Below are positions 7,059-12,999 of a stretch of DNA of 12,999 bases, one piece after another. Every line of letters starts with the position of its first letter. Within the stretch, counting starts at the first letter, position 1. The notes below the pieces were generated by a model that made no database searches, was not told where the DNA came from, and saw only the letters and a program-made list of their open reading frames with translations. The translations under genes were made by a program, and so were the position numbers. Origin of the DNA: Candidatus Hodarchaeota archaeon (GTDB lineage Archaea; Asgardarchaeota; Heimdallarchaeia; Hodarchaeales; YT1-039); assembly GCA_016840025.1 (NCBI GenBank), contig JAEOTF010000083.1:1-12999 (forward strand). Direction: 5' to 3'.

Positions 7059-8087
7059 ATGATGGTTTTCAACGCAATAATGACACTTTTCAGAAATTAC
7101 ATCGTTTTTGTAATTATTCTCTTTATAACGACATCTGGTTTTATTGCAGGGTATTTGCTTAATGAATATTCGAATGATACGCAAGATTTGAAGGAAGAAG
7201 CGAATGACTTGTTTTCACAGGCGGAAGCTATTTTTTCAGTATATTCTGGAATGGTGAATTTTGAAACTACTCAACTAAATATGGTTCGAGAATTCTTATC
7301 TACCGTTAGGTTAAAAATCTTAGAAATACATCTCCGACAAGAACTTTCTGGAAACGGTACTGAGCCCTATTCCCTTGGGGATTATCTGGTTGATAAAAGG
7401 CAAGTTGTGGAATTGTTAAAAATAGCGAGTACAGAAACTGCCTATACTAGTGGGTATATTATTTCTTGGTACTTTGAGAACGATATTGCTGATACTTTCG
7501 ACATTGGAGCTGATGGTTATAACTATTCCGTTAAAAAATCGAGTTACGAGCGAGAAGTTAACGAAGGAAAATCAATTGTAAATGAAACTGCAATATCTGT
7601 ATATTTAGATAGTATGTATTCAAACTGGAATGAAACGATAAAGAATGAAATCGAGGAGGATTACAAAAGCGAAATGAGTAGAGAAATTGCTCGAAACTCA
7701 CATTTACAAACTGTTCATATGTCAAATTCCACTTTCGTTGAATATATGATTGGGGGCGAACAGATATTATATTTTGATCTTTTAAAAGAAGATCACAAAA
7801 GTACAAGTATAGCAGCAAGGGAGAAAAATACAGAAGCATCTAATAAAGAAAATGAAGCAGATTTGATCGCAACAATTGTTCCACTCACTACTATCACTAC
7901 TATTCTCGCTACCTATATTGGTACACGCCTTGAAAATAAGGAAAATGATAAAAAACTGTCTCAATTGCGAGCAGACATCAATAACGATCCTTCATTAGTT
8001 GAAGAACCTAGAGACCCACTTGGTTTTCTTACCTTGATATTTGCTTTGTTGTTGTCAATCGGTGGAATCTTATTCTTAGTACTTTGA
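7059..8087 (+). CDS. Unknown three-span membrane protein with a large glycosylatable ectodomain
   Basis: I do not recognise a family. The 342-residue product has a hydrophobic span at 14-34 after a short N-terminus, a hydrophilic domain of about 230 residues (36-267), a second span at 269-288, a highly charged loop (289-320) and a final span at 321-342 ending at the C-terminus. The large domain carries five N-x-S/T sequons (N99, N155, N175, N191, N223), and the 289-320 loop is rich in Lys, Glu and Asp. Both favour the large domain outside and the loop inside. Stretches at 39-60 and 186-212 are rich in Glu and Lys and could form helices or coiled coils. The start is supported by GAGAGAGG at 7045-7052; a second ATG follows immediately, so either of the first two codons may be used. 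It converges with the membrane protein at 8153-8800, which suggests a partner, but nothing beyond position shows it. Confidence 0.65.
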   Translation: MMVFNAIMTLFRNYIVFVIILFITTSGFIAGYLLNEYSNDTQDLKEEANDLFSQAEAIFSVYSGMVNFETTQLNMVREFLSTVRLKILEIHLRQELSGNGTEPYSLGDYLVDKRQVVELLKIASTETAYTSGYIISWYFENDIADTFDIGADGYNYSVKKSSYEREVNEGKSIVNETAISVYLDSMYSNWNETIKNEIEEDYKSEMSREIARNSHLQTVHMSNSTFVEYMIGGEQILYFDLLKEDHKSTSIAAREKNTEASNKENEADLIATIVPLTTITTILATYIGTRLENKENDKKLSQLRADINNDPSLVEEPRDPLGFLTLIFALLLSIGGILFLVL

Positions 8088-8152
8088 ATGGTGAGAAAAA
8101 ATTATTTTAATAAGAAGGCAAAGAAGATAAAAAAGGTTTTGTTTGCTTCAAA

Positions 8153-8800
8153 TTATTTGAATTTGGCATGTATTCTCGAAAAAACTTTATAAACTATGTC
8201 TATACCCTTAAAAGCCACTGATAAGCTAATAACTACAATAACGAGGAGCAAAAAGGCTAAAGTTAGTGCTTGGGTCGTTAAAAATCTTAGTATCGCCCAT
8301 GGAATGGCAAGAAAACTGAGGATCAGACTAAAAAAGAGGGAATTCATTCCTCTCTGTAGCCAGAGAAGTACAATTTCTTCCGAAATAGTTCTATCCTTTC
8401 GAAGTACTTGCATTTGGATCATACTAGCTCTAATGAAACACGCGTAAGATATTAGACTTAGTAAGAACAAAAAAATGAAAATCAAAATCATATATTGAAA
8501 ATGAGTTGGCCAAAAATCTTCTAAATAAAAAATAGCTAAAATTTCTTGAGCTAGATCACCTAATTCAGTTATTTCAGCAAGAAGGGGTTCATCTAAAAAC
8601 GCGAAAGATTTTGATTCCTCAGCTTTAATACTAATGATGAAAACACACACCGCGATATAGAATCCAGCTAAGATCGCACTTGCAGTAGAAAAGTGTCCAA
8701 CGAAGTCCATTAGTGATTCTTTTACAGCTGCTCTGGCTTTATCATATGAATCATTATCCTTTTTTCCATTGGATCTACCAGACTCTTCACTATTGCTCAT
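8153..8800 (-). CDS. Unknown four-span membrane protein
   Basis: This 215-residue protein matches no family I can name. It starts with a hydrophilic, Ser/Asn/Lys-rich tail (1-20), then a short amphipathic stretch and four hydrophobic spans at about 37-58, 102-124, 152-172 and 175-196. The first loop (59-101) is acidic and the second (125-151) is charged. The C-terminus is basic (SRIHAKFK), consistent with a cytoplasmic end. An even number of spans puts both ends on the same side, probably inside. The start codon at 8798-8800 is preceded by GGGA at a suitable distance, and a TATA-like CTATAAAT lies at 8822-8829. Its 3' end faces that of the gene at 7059-8087 with a 65-base gap. No catalytic or transport motif is visible. 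Confidence 0.6.
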   Translation of the reverse strand: MSNSEESGRSNGKKDNDSYDKARAAVKESLMDFVGHFSTASAILAGFYIAVCVFIISIKAEESKSFAFLDEPLLAEITELGDLAQEILAIFYLEDFWPTHFQYMILIFIFLFLLSLISYACFIRASMIQMQVLRKDRTISEEIVLLWLQRGMNSLFFSLILSFLAIPWAILRFLTTQALTLAFLLLVIVVISLSVAFKGIDIVYKVFSRIHAKFK

Positions 8801-8821
8801 ATTACTTTCCCTACTTCTTAT

Positions 8822-8829
8822 CTATAAAT
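8822..8829 (-). promoter_or_regulatory. Candidate TATA box of the four-span membrane protein gene
   Basis: The minus strand reads ATTTATAG, centred about 25.5 bases from the ATG. That spacing would give a nearly leaderless message, although a weak GGGA ribosome binding site also lies in the interval, so the mode of initiation is unclear. Confidence 0.35.
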
Positions 8830-8872
8830 GAAGTCCAGTTGAGGTGATATGATCACTAGACGCATTTGATAC

Positions 8873-8880
8873 TTATATTT
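8873..8880 (+). promoter_or_regulatory. Candidate TATA box of the decarboxylase-racemase operon
   Basis: TTATATTT is centred 42 bases upstream of the ATG at 8919. The predicted transcript start, near 8903, coincides with the GAGG ribosome binding site at 8903-8906, giving a short leader of about 16 bases. No other convincing promoter is seen before the two downstream genes. Confidence 0.4.
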
Positions 8881-8918
8881 TTATTCTACTCAAGAAAAAT
8901 TAGAGGATGTGATTTCTC

Positions 8919-9194
8919 ATGCCTCAACATGAAGTAACAATAGAAGTTGTGAACATTCTTGAAAAGGGGGAATGTAATTACAGGCACAAAATCGGAGATA
9001 AGTTCCTAATGCCCGATGATAAAGGTAAAATCTGCTCTGCTGCTTTTCATTCGATGTATCCTTATATTTCGGGTCTTCAATTTGGAGCAAGTTATCCATG
9101 GGAAGAAGACCCCGATACATGCACAATTTGTTGTCCTGATTATAAAAATCCAGTTGTATTTAAGATAACACGGAAGAAACCTATTAAACCATAA
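8919..9194 (+). CDS. TIGR04076-like small conserved protein
   Basis: This 91-residue protein has the spaced motif I associate with the TIGR04076 family: G26 and F29, then G36 and C39 in a GKIC turn, P48, G56, PW at 60-61, D64, and CPD at 72-74, followed by a short strand PVVFKITR. It contains five cysteines (19, 39, 68, 71, 72), so metal or redox chemistry is possible, but the family has no function I can state with certainty. There is no signal peptide or membrane segment. It is the first gene of an apparent operon: the PLP decarboxylase starts 20 bases after its stop, and the racemase follows. The start is supported by GAGG at 8903-8906, about twelve bases upstream. Confidence 0.72.
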   Translation: MPQHEVTIEVVNILEKGECNYRHKIGDKFLMPDDKGKICSAAFHSMYPYISGLQFGASYPWEEDPDTCTICCPDYKNPVVFKITRKKPIKP

Positions 9195-9214
9195 ATCAAG
9201 AATAGATTTTCAGG

Positions 9215-10606
9215 ATGTTGAGAACTTTGGGGGATAATAATAAAATACCTATATACTCAGGCGCTTCTCCTGACCAAATTGCGGAAGATTTAGAACCACT
9301 AGTGGATTTTCAAGCTGAAGGAATGCCTTTAGAGGCATTGATCAGAGTTGTGGAAGAGTGTTTACTTCCTCACTTAATGAGATATGATCAGCCAGGATTT
9401 CAGTCGATGTTTAACGCGTTTCCAGAGGAAGGAGCAGAATTTGGGGCAAACATTGCATTACAGTTCAATCAAGGAGTTACGAACTGGCAAGTTTCACCAG
9501 GAGGAGTTATGCTTGAAGAATTGTGCTGTAAGGCTATATGCAAGCTTTTTGGACTCTCTCCCACTGCTGAAGCTACTTTTATGTATTCAGGCACTTATGC
9601 AAATCAAGAAGCTTTGTACTTAGCCCTCCACTGGAAGGCAGAGAAAGAGGGCTTCAATTTCGCTGAGAAAGGCTTACAAGGTTTTAAAGACCCTTCCCGT
9701 TTGTTAGTTTTAACTTCACATGACTCACATTTTTCCGTGAAACACGCTGTCCGCATGTTAGGGTTGGGTGATCAGAGTTTAATGACCTTAGCATTAGACA
9801 AAGACCGTCGGATTGATACTAAGCTCATGGAAGAAACCTTACAGAAAATAGAAGGTCAAAAAGATGTGTTCTGTGTTGTTGTTACAACAGGGACAACTTC
9901 AACTGGTTCGATAGATCCTGTTATGCCTATAGCAAGAATATGTGAGAAAGCAGAAGTATGGTTGCATGTTGACGGTGCTTATGGACTAGCATACAGTTTA
10001 ATTCCTGAATGGAAACCTCTATTTTCAGGAATTGAGCTAGCGGATTCAGTGACTTTTGATCCTCACAAACAACTTGGAATCCCTATTCCTAACTCTCTAC
10101 TTTTTGTACGCCGACGAGAAGATTTTGATCGAATGATACTATACAGTGATTACCTTAATCGTGAGGAAGATCCAGAACCAAATCCAGGATTAAAATCACC
10201 TCCTTCTACTCGACCGTTTTCCGCTCTACCTCTTGTTACTTCCTTACGTTATCAAGGTATGAAGAAAATCGTACAAAGACTACGTGCTCCACTTGACGCG
10301 ATAAAATCCGTAGCTGATACACTAAAGAATGCCGTTGATATAGAACTATGTCACCAACCAGAACTGGGAGTTCTGTGTTTCCGCATCATTCCTGTAGAAT
10401 TTCCAAAAAACCAGTTAAATCGACTACAACGACATATATACGATAGAATTATGACAGAAAGAGAAAGATCTATCTCATTAACTAAATTAGACGGTAAAAC
10501 AATCCTAAGATTGGTGGCAATTTCACCTTCTGTAACCTTTGAGGCATTAATGGATACAATCTCAAATGTACGAACTATAGCTAAAGAATACCAAAGTTTA
10601 GCTTAA
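9215..10606 (+). CDS. Group II PLP-dependent amino acid decarboxylase
   Basis: This 463-residue cytoplasmic enzyme belongs to the glutamate/tyrosine/aromatic amino acid decarboxylase fold-type I group (Pyridoxal_deC). The PLP lysine is K285 in DPHKQLGIP. D253 in HVDGAYG is placed to bind the pyridine nitrogen, and H172 in SHFSVKHA matches the ring-stacking histidine. TTGTTSTGSID at 224-234 is the usual phosphate-side loop, and GTYANQEAL near 126-134 is the N-terminal PLP region. The expected reaction is removal of CO2 from an L-amino acid to give an amine. Substrate (aspartate, glutamate, tyrosine, diaminobutyrate or another) cannot be told by eye. The ribosome binding site is weak (CAGG directly before ATG), so translation may be coupled to the TIGR04076-like gene 20 bases upstream. 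The racemase gene follows after 32 bases. Confidence 0.88.
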   Translation: MLRTLGDNNKIPIYSGASPDQIAEDLEPLVDFQAEGMPLEALIRVVEECLLPHLMRYDQPGFQSMFNAFPEEGAEFGANIALQFNQGVTNWQVSPGGVMLEELCCKAICKLFGLSPTAEATFMYSGTYANQEALYLALHWKAEKEGFNFAEKGLQGFKDPSRLLVLTSHDSHFSVKHAVRMLGLGDQSLMTLALDKDRRIDTKLMEETLQKIEGQKDVFCVVVTTGTTSTGSIDPVMPIARICEKAEVWLHVDGAYGLAYSLIPEWKPLFSGIELADSVTFDPHKQLGIPIPNSLLFVRRREDFDRMILYSDYLNREEDPEPNPGLKSPPSTRPFSALPLVTSLRYQGMKKIVQRLRAPLDAIKSVADTLKNAVDIELCHQPELGVLCFRIIPVEFPKNQLNRLQRHIYDRIMTERERSISLTKLDGKTILRLVAISPSVTFEALMDTISNVRTIAKEYQSLA

Positions 10607-10638
10607 AATAACCAAATTACAAAATTAAGGGGTAAAGA

Positions 10639-11313
10639 ATGAAAATATTGATTATAAATCCAAATAGCGATCTAGAAATGACGGACGCTATTCAGAGTAC
10701 AGCGGAAAATTTTGCTAAAGGGGAATTTGAGGTTATATGTAAGTCAACACCAAGGGCTCCTAAATTTATAGAGACTTATGAGGATGGCGTTAAAGCTGCT
10801 CCAGGAATGATTAACCTGATTAAAGAAAATGAAGATGATGTTGATGCTTTTATTGTTGCTTGTCACTGTGATCCTAATCTCGACGTCTTGAAAGAAATCA
10901 CTCTAAAGCCTGTTGTTGGGATTGGTGAAGCGTCAATGAAAATCGCGTCTATGCTAGGACACCGCTTTTCTGTAGTTTCAACAACTAAACATTCTATCCC
11001 CAATAAGGAAACTTTGGTGAGAAATTATCATCTTCAAGATGTTCTGGCATCCATAAGAGCTCCAGAAGAGGAGATGAGTGATTGTACCGATGAAGAAAAA
11101 TACTTGTATACTGCCAAATTAGCTATTGAAGAAGATATGGCAGAAGTCATTGTTCTGGGTTGCGCTGGAATGACTGGACTCGATAAACGTATGGAAGCAA
11201 AATTAGGAATACCTGTTTTGGATGGAGTCGTCTGTGCCTTGATTATCGCTACAGGTTTGGTAAAATATCGAGTCTCAACGAGTAAAATCAGGAGATTTAA
11301 TCCAGAATATTGA
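10639..11313 (+). CDS. Asp/Glu/hydantoin racemase family protein
   Basis: This 224-residue protein matches the hydantoin racemase branch (COG4126) of the Asp/Glu racemase superfamily. It opens with strand KILIINPNS, where NPN is typical of the branch. It has a first catalytic cysteine position, C75, in ACHCDPNLD, and a second, C175, in GCAGMTG; two cysteines act as the acid/base pair in this family. A second strand-loop motif, PVVGIGEAS, lies at 91-99. Such enzymes racemise hydantoins or allantoin, and others act on Asp or related acids. The cyclic amidohydrolase gene that converges on it from the other side supports a cyclic ureide substrate, but this is inferred from context. AAGGGG at 10627-10632 gives a strong ribosome binding site six bases before the ATG. 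It is the last gene of the operon. Confidence 0.82.
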   Translation: MKILIINPNSDLEMTDAIQSTAENFAKGEFEVICKSTPRAPKFIETYEDGVKAAPGMINLIKENEDDVDAFIVACHCDPNLDVLKEITLKPVVGIGEASMKIASMLGHRFSVVSTTKHSIPNKETLVRNYHLQDVLASIRAPEEEMSDCTDEEKYLYTAKLAIEEDMAEVIVLGCAGMTGLDKRMEAKLGIPVLDGVVCALIIATGLVKYRVSTSKIRRFNPEY

Positions 11314-11345
11314 GTTCCTTACTTAAAATTCTAATTTGAATAGTA

Positions 11346-12722
11346 TCACGAATTAGGAGAGAGAAATTCTCCATATCCTTTTTCAACTAGAAAATCCCTA
11401 TTATCAAAGACGATTTCTCCCCTGACGATTGTTTTCTCTATTGCTCCTTTTATTTTAATTCCATCAAAAACAGTCATTTGGGGTTTTGTGAACATATTCT
11501 CATTCTTCAATACATATTCCTTTTGCATATCCACAATTACAAGATCTGCGTCGGTATTCATAGCGATAGTTCCTTTTCGAGGGTAAATACCAAATCTTTT
11601 TGCAGGATTGGTTGAAATGACTTCAACCATTCTTTTAAGTGTTATTTTATTCTTATTAACAGCGTTCAGCATCACAGGAAGCATTGTTTCTAACCCCAAA
11701 GTTCCTGAACCGCATTCAAATATGTTGTTATCCTTAATGCTTATATTTTTCTCTTCGTGACTGTAAGGTGAATGATCAGTAGCAATCATATCGATTGTTC
11801 CATCATTCAAAGCTTCCCATGCGGCAACGACATGTTCTTTTGATCGTAATGGTGGATCTACCTTAGCCCAAGAGCCTATCTTCTCTCCATCGTCGGAAGT
11901 TAAAAAGAGATGATGTGGTGTGATTTCACACGTAACATCCCAGCTTTTTTGTTTTGCCCTTCTTATAAATTCAAAAGCATTTTTTGAACTCATATGCACT
12001 AAATGAAGTTTCACATTGGAATGATGGGCCAGTAATAGCGCTCTCATGCATGCTTCATCTTCTGAGATAGCAGGTCTGGATTCAGTATGTGCTTGAAAGT
12101 CCTTTTTACCTATGGATGTTAACCTTTCGACTTCATTTGCGATTATGGCATCATTTTCAGCATGAACGCAGCTTACAAGTCCTGTTTTAGCTATCTCCGA
12201 AAATATTTTCATTAAAAAATAATCATCTTTCGCAGCAAGATCCTTTAGTTCAGCTTCTTCCTCCGATGGAGTTATCATAAATGTTTTGAAGGCAATAGCG
12301 CCTTTACGAGCAAATTCTGATATATTATCAATACTAACGTGACCTGCAGCTCCAATGATCCCATAATCAACCAAACATTGTTGCTTCATGGCATTTAATT
12401 GCATATCAAATGCTTCTAGGGCAGATTTACCCTCTATACCTAAGGGCATCTCAAAAATTGTTGTTATACCACCCGAAGCAGCTGCTTGCGTTCCTGTAAG
12501 AAAAGTCTCCCTATAGGAGTACACCAGATCTAACACATGTGTATGTACATCAATTCCCCCCGGAAGAACGATTTTATGAGAAGCATCAATTGTTACACGA
12601 GCATCGGGAAGAGAGTCCTCTTTACATATAGTTACTATCTTTCCGTTTTCTATACCTATACACGCCTTAATTAATCTGTTTTCCAGAAATATTTGCCCAT
12701 TTATTATGTTTAAATCAGCCAT
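11346..12722 (-). CDS. Cyclic amidohydrolase (hydantoinase / dihydropyrimidinase / allantoinase type)
   Basis: I place the start at the ATG at 12720-12722, giving 458 residues, because it has the ribosome binding site GAGGGG at 12729-12734 and opens with MADLNIINGQIF, the usual N-terminal strand. A further 26 codons are open upstream to 12800, but they lack the family pattern. The binuclear metal site is complete: H60 and H62 in DVHTH, K146 in AFKTFM (the lysine expected to be carboxylated), H187 in CVHAEND, H243 in LVHMSS and D316 in ATDHSPY. ITPHHLFL and KVDPPLR are further family blocks. The enzyme should open a ring such as hydantoin, dihydropyrimidine or allantoin. It could also be a dihydroorotase relative, but the nearby racemase-family gene favours a hydantoin- or allantoin-like substrate. 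It lies 85 bases downstream of a DDAH-type gene on the same strand and ends 32 bases from the racemase gene. Confidence 0.85.
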   Translation of the reverse strand: MADLNIINGQIFLENRLIKACIGIENGKIVTICKEDSLPDARVTIDASHKIVLPGGIDVHTHVLDLVYSYRETFLTGTQAAASGGITTIFEMPLGIEGKSALEAFDMQLNAMKQQCLVDYGIIGAAGHVSIDNISEFARKGAIAFKTFMITPSEEEAELKDLAAKDDYFLMKIFSEIAKTGLVSCVHAENDAIIANEVERLTSIGKKDFQAHTESRPAISEDEACMRALLLAHHSNVKLHLVHMSSKNAFEFIRRAKQKSWDVTCEITPHHLFLTSDDGEKIGSWAKVDPPLRSKEHVVAAWEALNDGTIDMIATDHSPYSHEEKNISIKDNNIFECGSGTLGLETMLPVMLNAVNKNKITLKRMVEVISTNPAKRFGIYPRKGTIAMNTDADLVIVDMQKEYVLKNENMFTKPQMTVFDGIKIKGAIEKTIVRGEIVFDNRDFLVEKGYGEFLSPNS

Positions 12723-12755
12723 TTTTGACCCCTCTGGAATTACTATATCATTTAG

Positions 12756-12763
12756 TATAAATA
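12756..12763 (-). promoter_or_regulatory. Candidate TATA box of the cyclic amidohydrolase gene
   Basis: On the minus strand this is TATTTATA, centred about 38 bases before the chosen start and predicting transcription from near 12733. It would let the amidohydrolase be transcribed separately from the DDAH-type gene, although read-through remains possible. Confidence 0.35.
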
Positions 12764-12807
12764 AGTTACATCTGGAATGCAATACAGAATATACTCTCAT
12801 TATATAA

Positions 12808-12999
12808 TCAAAATAGAAGAGAAAGGCATGTTAATGCCCCTTCACATTTTTGAAACTCACTAATATCTAAAGAAATCACTTCAAATCCTGTTTCTTGAAC
12901 CATTGCTTGAGTACGAGGAGAATCGCTTGACATTAATACAGTATCACCAACAGTTAAAGTATTCATAGCAAAACTTTCATCTTCTGGTACTACAAGTAA
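12808..12999 (-). CDS. Dimethylarginine dimethylaminohydrolase / amidinotransferase-family protein, C-terminal fragment
   Basis: The last 63 codons of a gene entering from the right edge are visible, ending with TGA at 12808-12810. They show the C-terminal pattern of the guanidine-modifying superfamily as found in DDAH-type enzymes: a strand with SSDSPRT, an alternating segment EVISLDISEF, then the catalytic-cysteine block KCEGALTCLSLLF at the very end, with the cysteine in LTC as the expected nucleophile. Family members hydrolyse methylated arginine or related guanidines to citrulline plus an amine; other members act on arginine or transfer the amidino group. The His and Glu/Asp partners lie outside the window, so the exact substrate is unknown. 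It lies upstream of the cyclic amidohydrolase on the same strand. Confidence 0.75.
   Translation of the reverse strand, partial: LLVVPEDESFAMNTLTVGDTVLMSSDSPRTQAMVQETGFEVISLDISEFQKCEGALTCLSLLF

Noticed and set aside
12723..12800. Upstream ATG adding 26 residues to the cyclic amidohydrolase
   Set aside because: The extension does not fit the family N-terminus, overlaps the likely TATA box and has no ribosome binding site, whereas GAGGGG precedes the ATG at 12722.
1..12999. CRISPR arrays, transposons, tRNA or rRNA genes
   Set aside because: No regularly spaced repeats, transposase-like product, terminal inverted repeats or cloverleaf-like sequence were seen on either strand.

Overview
This is an A+T-rich window that looks archaeal. 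Many starts have a plausible TATA-like box (TTTAAA, TATAAATA, TTATATTT) about 25-62 bases upstream. Several genes have GGAG/GAGG-type ribosome binding sites, two look leaderless, and the one clearly secreted protein ends in a C-terminal hydrophobic anchor with a basic tail. The gene mix (CHAT-NTPase, GH32-like hydrolase, anchored propeller, unknown membrane proteins, amidohydrolases) would suit an Asgard-type or other mesophilic archaeon. That placement is inference: no rRNA or universal marker is present. I saw no tRNA, rRNA, CRISPR array, insertion sequence or integrase.

Layout. (1) <1-1799, minus: the N-terminal 599 residues of a CHAT caspase-like protease fused to a P-loop NTPase, running off the left edge. 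(2) 1951-4454, plus: a cytoplasmic-looking GH32-like glycoside hydrolase followed by a secreted, membrane-anchored beta-propeller-like protein. (3) 4528-6581, minus: two tandem paralogous TIM-barrel amidohydrolases, each with its own CTTTAAAG promoter at the same distance from its start codon. (4) 6582-7058: the longest gene-free stretch. (5) 7059-8800: two convergent membrane proteins of no family I recognise. (6) 8919-11313, plus: an apparent three-gene operon encoding a TIGR04076-like small protein, a group II PLP-dependent decarboxylase and an Asp/Glu/hydantoin racemase family protein. (7) 11346->12999, minus: a hydantoinase/allantoinase-type cyclic amidohydrolase preceded by the C-terminus of a DDAH/amidinotransferase-family hydrolase.

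Regions 6 and 7 converge on a 32-base gap. Together they form a plausible nitrogen-salvage locus: guanidine hydrolysis, cyclic amide ring opening, racemisation and amino-acid decarboxylation. The individual families are well supported, but the shared pathway is inferred from proximity only. The most novel items are the CHAT-NTPase, the ureide/guanidine/decarboxylase locus, and a 17-base element shared by the two amidohydrolase promoters and the upstream region of the membrane protein at 7059.
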